A stretch of 64,000 bases of DNA from Puniceibacterium sp. IMCC21224 (GTDB lineage: Bacteria > Pseudomonadota > Alphaproteobacteria > Rhodobacterales > Rhodobacteraceae), in NCBI RefSeq assembly GCF_001038505.1, contig NZ_LDPY01000005.1, positions 1 to 64,000 on the forward strand, written 5' to 3'. Positions 8,361 through 15,499 of this stretch are shown one piece after another. The number at the start of each line of letters is the position of its first letter. Position 1 is the first letter of the stretch. Position numbers and translations under genes: made by a program. The notes under the pieces are model-generated. The model made no database searches. It saw only the letters and a program-made list of their open reading frames with translations, and was not told the DNA's origin.

Positions 8361-9437
8361 TCAGGGGAGCTTTTTGTCGGGTACCAGTGCAGCCCAGCCA
8401 CGCACAGCATCTTGGTGTGAGATTAACCATTCGCGTAAGGAACGGGTTGCGACAATCCCTGTGCGCACGGACTCAATCTGCTCATCAAAGGGCGTGAAAT
8501 GATCCAACGCCGGAGTTGGCACCACCAGCATGAGACCGGCGCGCCCTGACTTACGCTTGTTTACCGTTGGGATAGCACGGATGCCCGTTCCGGCCAAATC
8601 TGCCGAGATTTGGGCAGCAAGTTCATTAAAATGATCGCCCCACGTGTAGAAGTTGATATTGGCATTTGCCTCGCGAAGCTGATGGACGATCCGCATCTGC
8701 GGCAAGAATGTCCATTTCGGTAGGGTTTCTGGAGCGAAGATCATGGTCACACTGTCGGCGGCGCTTTCGCGCAGCATCGAGGGTCCAGGGACGAGCTCAG
8801 GTGCGGTTTCGCGCAACAGCGCGACATAACGTTCGGTAAATTGCCGCTTGGCTGGATGGACAACCTGGGTATAGCCGCGCCGCTGTTTTTCGATAGCCTG
8901 CCGCATCATGCTAGCGCGATGCGCAAGCCGACCACCCAATTCGCCTGTCTCACGAGCGGCGCGGGTTTCAAAAAACTTGGCGAGACTTTCGTAGCTGATT
9001 GCGTGGTCGAAACCCGCGGCGAAGACCGCATTTGCAGCGCGATATTCCTGCGGACAAACAAGGATCGTGCGTACCAGATGATAACCAGCCGCCTGTTCGA
9101 CAGCTTCAGCACGATAGGATTCGGCCTGACGTGGCTGTTCAGATGTGTCGAGTTTGTTCTCGATCAACAACAGGACATCCCCAGCATTCGTCTGCACCCG
9201 AACCGAAATATCGATCTCGCGTCGACTGTGGATGCGGCGCACGGAGTGCATGACCGACGCGTGCTCAACTACCAATTCACTTAGGCTGATAGATCTTAGT
9301 ATGGCCGAAATGAACAAAGGTGAGGCAGCAAATTCCTCGACTAGCAGAAGATCGATATCACGCTCAGTGGCGTGGGTCAGGACAAGCATTTCGTTCACAC
9401 ACAGCACCTCAGTCAGCAAGTTGTGCAACAACGACAT
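8361..9437 (-). CDS. PD-(D/E)XK nuclease superfamily protein
   Basis: In this 358-residue protein the N-terminal 130 residues show the PD-(D/E)XK pattern: Asp in REIDISVRVQTNAGDV followed by the strand VLLLIENKLD (Glu-Asn-Lys) and a QxxxY-like QAESYR helix. This is the arrangement seen in nuclease-fold proteins of restriction and mobile-element systems. The C-terminal 200 residues are not recognised. A shorter start at 9389 (MLVLTHATERD) is possible. The base composition looks lower in GC than that of ssb and DUF932, and codon use differs, suggesting separate acquisition. It may be a defence or anti-defence nuclease; the substrate cannot be told from sequence. Confidence 0.6.
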   Translation of the reverse strand: MSLLHNLLTEVLCVNEMLVLTHATERDIDLLLVEEFAASPLFISAILRSISLSELVVEHASVMHSVRRIHSRREIDISVRVQTNAGDVLLLIENKLDTSEQPRQAESYRAEAVEQAAGYHLVRTILVCPQEYRAANAVFAAGFDHAISYESLAKFFETRAARETGELGGRLAHRASMMRQAIEKQRRGYTQVVHPAKRQFTERYVALLRETAPELVPGPSMLRESAADSVTMIFAPETLPKWTFLPQMRIVHQLREANANINFYTWGDHFNELAAQISADLAGTGIRAIPTVNKRKSGRAGLMLVVPTPALDHFTPFDEQIESVRTGIVATRSLREWLISHQDAVRGWAALVPDKKLP

Positions 9438-9527
9438 GCGAATGTGGCATTGCTCGGGCGGGACGGTGACCAGTCTACTATTCGGTCCACTTCGTGACTG
9501 AAATGAAGGCAGGTCGCTTAAGCCGAA

Positions 9528-9549
9528 CCCGGCGGTTAACCCCGCCGGG
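9528..9549 (-). terminator. GC-rich hairpin downstream of ssb
   Basis: The arms cccggcgg (9528-9535) and ccgccggg (9542-9549) form a perfect 8-bp stem with a 6-base loop, 22 bases past the ssb stop. There is no strong T-run, so it may act as a terminator or as protection for the mRNA 3' end. A second hairpin (9564-9581) places the ssb stop codon in its loop. Confidence 0.5.
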
Positions 9550-9571
9550 CCCTAGGGGGAGACCCCGTTCC

Positions 9572-9976
9572 TCAGAACGGGATCTCGTCGTCGCGGTCGA
9601 CCAGCTCGGGGTTTTCGTTCTCAGTCGACTTCGGGCGGCTCAGGAAGTCGACCTTCTCGGCGATGATCTCGCAGCCGTAGCGGTCGTTCCCCATGCTGTC
9701 GATCCATTTGGTGTAGTGGATTCGGCCGTGGACGAGGACCTTCATGCCCTTTTCGCAATGCTCCGCGACCGTCTTGCCGAGCCCGTTGAAGCAGGTGATG
9801 CGGTGCCATTCGGTGTCCATGACCCGGTAGCCGTTGTCGTCACGCAGCACGCGACCTTCCGAGAGGCGGGGGCGCGAGGTAGCGAGGCTGAAGTTGGTGA
9901 TGTTGGTGCCGCCCTGAGTGGTGCGAGTTTCGGGTTTCTGACCGATGTTGCCGGCGAGGATGACGATGTTCTGCAT
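9572..9976 (-). CDS. ssb: plasmid single-stranded DNA-binding protein
   Basis: This 134-residue SSB has the usual OB-fold opening MQNIVILAGNIGQKPETRTT, the WHRITCFNGLGKTVAEHCEKG core and VLVHGRIHYTKW, then a short linker and the acidic tip DRDDEIPF that recruits partner proteins. It is shorter than a typical chromosomal SSB because the Gly/Gln-rich linker is small. It coats single-stranded DNA during plasmid entry and replication. The start at 9976 has AGGAG seven bases upstream, and the long leader carries hairpin motif 2. Plasmid SSBs of this kind are commonly expressed early after conjugative transfer, which fits the DUF932 and ParB-like neighbours. Confidence 0.93.
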   Translation of the reverse strand: MQNIVILAGNIGQKPETRTTQGGTNITNFSLATSRPRLSEGRVLRDDNGYRVMDTEWHRITCFNGLGKTVAEHCEKGMKVLVHGRIHYTKWIDSMGNDRYGCEIIAEKVDFLSRPKSTENENPELVDRDDEIPF

Positions 9977-9992
9977 GATAAGCTCCTGTGTT

Positions 9993-10023
9993 TCCTGTCT
10001 TCGGGACCGTCCCTTCGACAAGA
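9993..10023 (-). promoter_or_regulatory. hairpin leader motif 2, copy A (ssb)
   Basis: On the minus strand TCTTGTC pairs with GACAGGA (one G-U) around an inner hairpin GGGA-CGG-TCCC; the ribosome site AGGAG follows. The same plan occurs before the 54-codon gene at 14551-14591, where the outer stem is TCCTGTC/GACAGGA. Confidence 0.6.
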
Positions 10024-10403
10024 CCCTGAAAAAGCCCGTCGGGTGACGCGTGCACGGTGGACAGCATGGACATCGGAAACCCCCAGAGGCCCGGGGTGGA
10101 GCGGGCAGGACGCCACAGGCGGCCAACACGGCCCGGGCTGACGCGGGGTTGTGCGCAGGAGACCGAACGGGGTTAGGGGATTGTCAGTCGAAGGGATGGA
10201 CCAGAAGCCAGAGAGGCGCGGATGGCTCATGCCAGACCCTGTCATCTTGCCAATCGAGGCTGCTTGACCCCAAGCCCAGCACACCAAAGGCGGCGAAAAC
10301 AAGGATCATCTGCTCCCGCCACCCCTACCCCTGCCTGCCGGGAGTTGCGGGCCCATGCCACGACGGGCTATCGATACCGGAACATTCAGAAAACGAGGCA
10401 CCA
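10024..10403. other. long ssb leader and intergenic sequence without a recognised gene
   Basis: This stretch upstream of ssb has no convincing reading frame on either strand. It is GC-rich and contains short dyads such as CCCGACGGG next to a T-run near 10030-10040. It probably carries the ssb promoter. The right end contains the region before the decayed H-NS-like gene. Confidence 0.4.
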
Positions 10404-10738
10404 ATGGCTGATTTCGATCTCTAGGCACCGTCGCTCATCGAGCTGAAGAAAATGCAAAATGACGTTACCAACGCGATTTCCACCTTCGAGGATCGGCAGA
10501 AACCGGAAGCCCGCGCCAGAGATGAGGCTTTGTCCACAGAGATGGGCAACTCCCTTGTCGAACTGATAGGCATCGACAGGAAAACAGCCCGCGTGCCTGC
10601 CGTTGCAAAATACCGGTAACCTGAGAGCCCGGCGATCACCTAGTCTGTCCTTGGGAGCAAGCCTCACCAGTTCATGGACGGGCTGACCGCTGGAAGAACA
10701 GCAAAGGGCTCTGCTATCGGTTGGGAACCGGAGAAAGA
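10404..10738 (+). pseudogene. H-NS/HvrA-like histone-family gene, nonsense-decayed
   Basis: The plus strand reads MADFDL, a stop, then SLIELKKMQNDVTNAISTFE, DRQKPEARARDEAL and PAVAKYR, a stop, PESPAIT, a stop, and finally FMDGLTAGRTAKGSAIG. This is the usual layout of alphaproteobacterial H-NS family proteins: an N-terminal coiled dimerisation part, then KYR-P-x-x-P-x-x-TW and a WF-x-x-GL-x-x-GK-T motif that binds AT-rich DNA. One stop replaces the Trp of the TW motif. Three in-frame stops mean it is dead. Such proteins silence foreign AT-rich DNA, so a plasmid copy would have been a stealth factor. Confidence 0.72.
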
Positions 10739-10871
10739 GTTAGCGGCGCTTACTTGACACTTGTGAAGCGTTGATGCCGCCGTGCAACTTCACGAAAAAG
10801 GACATTGGCCTGCAGTCCAATATCTATAAACGTCAAATAACTGCACATTTTCCTTAAAAATGAATGGCCTG

Positions 10872-13631
10872 TTAGTTGCTTCGATTAGTGTTCTCCATGG
10901 CATCTCGCGGATCGGTTATAGGTGCGGTTGTACGGCATCTAGGAAACGACGAACATCCGAGAAACGGCTGATTATTCTGCCCACTTCTAACCACCATCGT
11001 TCCCTGATTGCAGGTTGGACATGTAGCACCATCGGATATGGGCTTTTTCAGTCGAACCGTATGAGCTGACGTGGTTTCATTTGAGCTAAAAGACAAAAGT
11101 CTTTTGGTGTAACCACATCCTGGGTGCGCGCTACAGGCTTCGAATGGGCCATACCTACCAGTTTTCTGACTCAATGTGCCCGTTTCGCATTTTGGGCAAA
11201 ACTTCATCGTGGCCCCGTCTATTTTAATCTCGGTATGGCCATCCTTTGCGAGCTCGATAACAAACCGTGAAGGCTTGTCTTGCAGTGTATAGATACGTGT
11301 TTGGCGACGGGCGCGCGTCAGCGAAACATAGAATAAGCGACGTTCCTCAGCTAATGGGAAATCATCAGGCTCTGGCATTGCCAACTGCAGCACCGGATCA
11401 TCAACGATTTGACTGGGAAAACCCATCAGGCCTTCCGTCACATTGAGCAGCATAACGTAGTCAGCTTCCAGGCCTTTCGAGGCATGCGCCGTAGAGAAGC
11501 TGAGATCGAGTTGACTACCGAATGCACGCTTCCATGCGTTCAAGCTTGCAGGCTTGTCCTTGTGGTACCGTCCCAGCAGCATGACGGTGACCTTCTTGCC
11601 GTTTGCAATATCGAGATCACCAGCCTTTGCTGCACCAAATAGTTGCTCTAAATGCCTCTCCAGGCGATCTATCGCAGAGCTCATCGTCTCGGCTGCGAAT
11701 ACATGTAACGGCGGCGTCTCATAGGTGTTCGTGGTTTCGACGGTCTTCTTGATCTGTTTCGGGTTCTTCTGGATGAATTCGCTTGATGCGTCGCACAAGA
11801 TCTTCGGGCATCGAAATGTCTTACTCAAAGTCAGCCGGGTCGAATTCGGAAATGTCTTTTCGAAACCCGTCATGACCGAGATGTCTGCCCCCGCAAAGCG
11901 GTTGATGCCCTGCCAGTCATCGCCGACAACACACAGGTTTGACGACGGTTCAGCACTTTCCTTCAGAGTCTTGAGAAGTCGCATTTTTGCTTGCGACACA
12001 TCCTGAAATTCGTCCGCGAGAACCATTTTGTATGGGCTCTTGTATGTGCCGCACTCGATGTGGTGGATGGCGGCCAGCAGCATATCGTCAAAATCGACGC
12101 TTTCTTCTGATTGCAGAAGTCGCTGCCATTCATCGGCGACCCTCTCGTAAATCTTCACAAAACGGGTCAGCCGCTCACGGTGACCTCGTTCAAGCTTAGC
12201 GATTGCGTTGTGAAGATCCTGATGGCTTAGGCCATTGCTTTTGACGTGCTGTTGAAACGCGCGGATTGTGGAGGCCAGCTGTTTTGCTGGGATGGGTTCT
12301 TGTCCGGGCGACGGGCGGCTCTCATCAAATTCAAGGATCTCACCACGCTGTTCAAGCTCTACCCTTAGGCGATCAATGTCGTCGCCATTTCTTAGACCGT
12401 GCGATGTGGTTTCAAAGAGCTGCGTCTTCTTTTCTTTGTGCAGCGTTCTCTTCCAGCGGACTCCTGCGACATAGTCGCCGGAAAAATGCGCCGGTGCATT
12501 TCCTTTCACGTCGAGCGCAAAATGCTCGTGATAGAGATTGGTGCGAGGGTAGTAAAAATCTGGATGGTACTGCGAATGTTCCTCGGAGACGGTGTCATGC
12601 TCATAGGGAGATTCGTATTGATACGGGACGCCATAGTAGAACAGGAAGTCGCAAATCATCCGCTCTTCTTGGCTCTTCACGTACTTTCCGTCTGCAGTTT
12701 GAATGCTGCCTTGGCCGGTCGCGTCGGAGCGAGGTTGTTTGATGCTCTCCCATTCCCCAATGTCGCGACCGTAGACTGTCCTGAACATATCCCAGTCCAG
12801 TCTGAAACGAGGATCTCGCTGGCACAGATCATCCACAATCTCGGAGATTGCTTGAACATCTCCGCCAAGCTCAACCCAATCCGCCAATCTGGGTTTACGC
12901 CCAGTGCTTTTCCCGATCACTTCGAGACCAAAGGCGTTAAATGTCTTTACGCTGATAAGCCCGATATTTTCTATTCCGCTAAGGCGTTCTTTGATACGAG
13001 CTTCCAACTCGTCTTTCACAGACCGGTTGAACGCCAGTATCAAGATTTGCTCAGGCAGCGCGAGGCCTTCTCTCAATACATATCCAACACGTGCCACGAT
13101 CGTAGAGGTTTTCCCGGAACCGGCAGCCGCAACGATTTGCACTGCGTCGTCCATGCAGATGCAACATTCCACCTGCTCATCAGTCAAAGGGTTGCGTTCG
13201 ACCGAAGAGAAAAAATCAGATAGCTTTTCTCTCTGACTTATAAGAAATCTAGAATTGTGATGTGCGAACTCCAAACCGAGCGCTTCCTCGCACCGGGTCA
13301 AGCGAGATCTAGCTATTGAATCTGATATTATTGAAATACCCTGTTTAGCGACCGGCTCCTCCGGCGAGCCCCCATTTTCATAAGGTGGGAATTTCTGGGT
13401 GATCTCTGATGCTAAACTTTTCGGGATCCATTTGCTCCAGTTGACGGAGGGCTCCCACTTGTTTCGCCACTCAGAGAAATCTGAATCACTGCCAATAGAA
13501 GGAGGCTTTGGTTGCTCTATCTTGTTCTGTGTTTTTTGGTGTCTGGAGCCCATATGCGGGCGCTTTTCGTCATTGCCAAGCAATGAGCCCAGCCCACCCA
13601 GAACGGCAGCACCAATTAACCATTCAATCAT
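10872..13631 (-). CDS. UvrD/Rep-family helicase with embedded nuclease-like domain and C-terminal zinc fingers
   Basis: This is a 919-residue superfamily 1A helicase. A hydrophobic N-terminus (MIEWLIGAAVLGGLGSLLG) could be a membrane anchor. Walker A AAAGSGKTSTIVAR lies at about 168-181, LADEFQDVSQ is the Walker B/motif II, GDDWQGINRFAGA is motif III, and TAHASKGLEADYV with YVSLTRARRQ are motifs V and VI. Between motifs Ia and II an inserted segment has YQYESPY and HPDFYYPRTNLYHEHFALD, resembling Vsr/PD-(D/E)XK nuclease inserts. The tail has two Cys4 fingers of the topoisomerase type (CPKCETG and CPTCNQG). Base composition is lower in GC than the neighbours. It resembles helicase IV and also defence-associated helicases; its role is inferred as DNA repair or plasmid defence. 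Confidence 0.78.
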   Translation of the reverse strand: MIEWLIGAAVLGGLGSLLGNDEKRPHMGSRHQKTQNKIEQPKPPSIGSDSDFSEWRNKWEPSVNWSKWIPKSLASEITQKFPPYENGGSPEEPVAKQGISIISDSIARSRLTRCEEALGLEFAHHNSRFLISQREKLSDFFSSVERNPLTDEQVECCICMDDAVQIVAAAGSGKTSTIVARVGYVLREGLALPEQILILAFNRSVKDELEARIKERLSGIENIGLISVKTFNAFGLEVIGKSTGRKPRLADWVELGGDVQAISEIVDDLCQRDPRFRLDWDMFRTVYGRDIGEWESIKQPRSDATGQGSIQTADGKYVKSQEERMICDFLFYYGVPYQYESPYEHDTVSEEHSQYHPDFYYPRTNLYHEHFALDVKGNAPAHFSGDYVAGVRWKRTLHKEKKTQLFETTSHGLRNGDDIDRLRVELEQRGEILEFDESRPSPGQEPIPAKQLASTIRAFQQHVKSNGLSHQDLHNAIAKLERGHRERLTRFVKIYERVADEWQRLLQSEESVDFDDMLLAAIHHIECGTYKSPYKMVLADEFQDVSQAKMRLLKTLKESAEPSSNLCVVGDDWQGINRFAGADISVMTGFEKTFPNSTRLTLSKTFRCPKILCDASSEFIQKNPKQIKKTVETTNTYETPPLHVFAAETMSSAIDRLERHLEQLFGAAKAGDLDIANGKKVTVMLLGRYHKDKPASLNAWKRAFGSQLDLSFSTAHASKGLEADYVMLLNVTEGLMGFPSQIVDDPVLQLAMPEPDDFPLAEERRLFYVSLTRARRQTRIYTLQDKPSRFVIELAKDGHTEIKIDGATMKFCPKCETGTLSQKTGRYGPFEACSAHPGCGYTKRLLSFSSNETTSAHTVRLKKPISDGATCPTCNQGTMVVRSGQNNQPFLGCSSFPRCRTTAPITDPRDAMENTNRSN

Positions 13632-13748
13632 TCGGTTTCTCTATGGGATAGAGTTGAAGATCACAGTTGAAAACCCGAAGAAACCAAGTAAGCATCTGAC
13701 TCATAGCATTTGTTAAGGGGGGTGTACTCAAGATTGCGCGGTGAGACA

Positions 13749-14138
13749 TCAGAACGGCGGATCATCGTCGAATGAATGTCTTGGCTGCCCATCGTTAGGC
13801 ACAGATGTGCTTTCTGGCCCGCCACCTGGCTTTCCATCTGTGAAATAAATTTGGTAACCTTGATCACTACGGCTACGAACATGTGAGCGTGCGTTCGAAC
13901 TATCCCAGGCAGAAAGTTCCTCGTATGTACTAAATCTAGGTCCAGGTGCATAACCCTTTGCCATCATAGCAGCTGACCAAGCGTCAATGCCACCCTGTTC
14001 TTTGGAACTAGCATGTGATGATTCGCCGTTCCAATTTGACTTTTCGCTTCGACTTGAGCGTACATATTCGCGCGAATAGCCGTCGATTATATCCACCGCG
14101 TCTGCACCAGCGCCGTATACATCTTCAAAATCGCCCAT
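13749..14138 (-). CDS. hypothetical acidic protein
   Basis: This 129-residue protein starts at 14138, where GAGGTG lies 6 bases upstream; a longer frame to 14213 lacks a ribosome site. The sequence is polar, low in complexity (Ser, Gly, Asp), and ends PRHSFDDDPPF. That acidic Phe-terminated tail resembles the SSB-type tip DDDPPF/DDEIPF, which in SSBs binds repair and replication proteins. No domain is recognised. It lies immediately upstream of the helicase on the same strand, so it may be its partner or an SSB-tail mimic; this is inference from the C-terminus only. Confidence 0.5.
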   Translation of the reverse strand: MGDFEDVYGAGADAVDIIDGYSREYVRSSRSEKSNWNGESSHASSKEQGGIDAWSAAMMAKGYAPGPRFSTYEELSAWDSSNARSHVRSRSDQGYQIYFTDGKPGGGPESTSVPNDGQPRHSFDDDPPF

Positions 14139-14215
14139 ACTATCACCTCTTTTCAATTGACGAGAGTAGAAGCTTTTTCGCGCAAAAGAATGGCTTTTCT
14201 TAGTCGCGACCAACG

Positions 14216-14376
14216 TCCAATCAACTCATTGCCCAACTCCTGGCAAACGCCACCCCAAAGATACATAGGCTTGGCGTTGTTGCACAGCATTGACTGTGGG
14301 CGATTCACTTCGTGAAGCAATGCGTTTAGGTGCGGCGGTGCCATGCCCGAGCTCGTGGAAAGTGAGGCCAGAGGCC
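14216..14376 (-). pseudogene. possible HExxH metallopeptidase (ArdC-like) remnant
   Basis: In one minus-strand frame the sequence SGEASGLTFHELGHGTAAPK runs on for about 40 codons to a stop at 14218. HELGH is the zinc-binding HExxH motif, and ArdC antirestriction proteins have a similar FHELxHxT stretch. There is no start codon or upstream part, and part of the sequence near 14273-14292 resembles an insertion-sequence end (gttgttgcacag). It could be a coincidence. Confidence 0.25.
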
Positions 14377-14380
14377 TCAC
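14362..14380 (-). terminator. hairpin at the end of the small membrane protein gene
   Basis: gtgaggcc (14362-14369) pairs perfectly with ggcctcac (14373-14380) across a 3-base loop. On the minus strand it is followed by TTTCC. It overlaps the stop codon at 14377-14379. Confidence 0.5.
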
Positions 14381-14541
14381 CCGAAGGGATCGTATTCCGA
14401 AACGATTACGACCTCGTCGCCGTCGATTTCATCGGCGGGGACGGCGCCGAAGGTTCCATCTCCTGCCTGGAAGACGACGATCGAGACCATGAGCGTGGCG
14501 GCGAGGGAGGCTGCGAAGGCGTGTGCATCTTTGCGGGACAT
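14377..14541 (-). CDS. small single-pass membrane or exported protein
   Basis: The 54-codon gene starts at ATG 14541 with AGGAG 9 bases upstream. After MSRKDAHAF the stretch AASLAATLMVSIVVF is hydrophobic and long enough for one membrane helix or a signal anchor. The C-terminal half is acidic (ADEIDGDEVVIVSEYDPFG). The function is unknown. The leader is unusually structured, with motif 2 directly before the ribosome site and two more perfect hairpins upstream. A hairpin (14362-14380) overlaps the stop codon. The shared leader with ssb suggests the same timing of expression. Confidence 0.6.
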   Translation of the reverse strand: MSRKDAHAFAASLAATLMVSIVVFQAGDGTFGAVPADEIDGDEVVIVSEYDPFG

Positions 14542-14550
14542 CTGTTTGGC

Positions 14551-14591
14551 TCCTGTCTTGGAGGCGAGGGACCATCCCCCGCGCGACAGGA
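14551..14591 (-). promoter_or_regulatory. hairpin leader motif 2, copy B
   Basis: The minus-strand outer stem TCCTGTC/GACAGGA is perfect and encloses GGGA-TGG-TCCC. The ribosome site AGGAG of the 54-codon gene overlaps the 3' arm of the outer stem, so folding would hide it. Confidence 0.6.
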
Positions 14592-14621
14592 CCCCGCAGG
14601 CCCGAAGACTGGCTGACATCA

Positions 14622-14672
14622 CCGGGTGCGTTCGGCTCGTCCGAATCCACCCGGCGGCACGGGCTTGCCCGT
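14622..14672 (-). promoter_or_regulatory. tandem hairpins in the leader of the small membrane protein gene
   Basis: ccgggtg (14622-14628) pairs with cacccgg (14648-14654) and encloses ttcgg/ccgaa (14631-14635, 14641-14645). Next to it acgggc/gcccgt (14659-14672) forms a second perfect hairpin. Together with motif 2 this makes a 120-base leader folded into three structures. Confidence 0.5.
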
Positions 14673-14883
14673 AGTCCGACCCCTCGCGGGTTGATCTCGA
14701 AGACAGAATTTGGGCCAAGGAAGGGAATGGCGAGCGGGGGATGGTTCCCTGACGACTGGAGCGCGTTGTCCCGCTGATGCTTTTGCCGCCAGCCTCCCGG
14801 CTAAGCTCTTGGTTGAAGACCTCCTTCCTTGGGGATGGCTCCTTTGGCGCCCCGCGACATCGCGGGACAAGGTTGTGATGGAT

Positions 14884-14911
14884 GAGAGGCCCGCGCTTGG
14901 GCGGGCCCCTC
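14884..14911 (-). terminator. hairpin after the 157-residue hypothetical gene
   Basis: gagaggcccgc (14884-14894) pairs with gcgggcccctc (14901-14911) with a single G-U, 15 bases past the stop of the gene at 14926. No T-run follows, so termination strength is uncertain. Confidence 0.45.
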
Positions 14912-14925
14912 GGTTTCAGTTGGGC

Positions 14926-15399
14926 TCAGGCGGCCAGGTCCGCGCCCCCTGCCCTATCGCTGTTTTCATCGCCGACGATCTCGAGACGTGCATTGCGATA
15001 GCCCTCCCGCGCGATCCAGAGCTCGGCCGCGGTGATGGATTCCGCCAGATGCAGCAGTTCCGTGTTGCCACCGAAGTCGAGAAGTACGCGCACTTGGCCG
15101 GGCTTCGGCTCCTCGGCCACCTCGAAGACAAGGCGGCTGTCCGCCGAGTGACTGCGCATGATGGTGACGAGAATGACCCCGTCAGAGGCGAAGTTGCCCT
15201 CATGCAGCGTGAAGGAGGCCGGTGCCGTCCAGGTCGGATAGGACCGGGGCGGTTCCTTCTTCACGAGACGGCCGACGCCGTTCGAACGCTCCCAGGCCGC
15301 CAGCTTCTTGGTGAAGCGTGCGGGCGGCTTGGGGCTGCCGTCGGTGTAGCGAATGAGCGCCCCGAGGGGTGCGGTGTCGATGATGGTTGTTGCAGACAT
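14926..15399 (-). CDS. conserved plasmid hypothetical protein
   Basis: The function of this 157-residue protein is not recognised. It starts MSATTIIDTAPLGALIRYTDG with GAGGAATC upstream, has basic patches (RFTKKLAAWERSN, LVKKEPPRSYP), then a beta-rich region with TLHEGNFASDGVILVTIMRS and VRVLLDFGGNTELLHLAESI. No membrane segment or signal peptide is seen. It lies just downstream of the ParB-like gene on the same strand. A short inverted repeat in the leader (GAGTGCG-ATTACT-CGCATTC, one mismatch) may be an operator. Confidence 0.6.
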   Translation of the reverse strand: MSATTIIDTAPLGALIRYTDGSPKPPARFTKKLAAWERSNGVGRLVKKEPPRSYPTWTAPASFTLHEGNFASDGVILVTIMRSHSADSRLVFEVAEEPKPGQVRVLLDFGGNTELLHLAESITAAELWIAREGYRNARLEIVGDENSDRAGGADLAA

Positions 15400-15466
15400 G
15401 ATTCCTCATTCAGAATGCGAGTAATCGCACTCATCCTATTGATATTGTTCAGTTATCAGGTGGTTT

Positions 15467-15487
15467 GGGGGCGGAATGCCCGCCCCC
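15467..15487. terminator. GC-rich hairpin between the ParB-like and downstream genes
   Basis: gggggcgg (15467-15474) pairs perfectly with ccgccccc (15480-15487). It lies 13 bases past the stop of the ParB-like gene; no clear T-run is present on either strand. Confidence 0.45.
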
Positions 15488-15499
15488 TGCTGGATTATG

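Noticed and set aside
9494..10141. Plus-strand frame of about 215 codons across ssb
   Set aside because: It is antisense to the clear ssb gene and has no recognisable domain.
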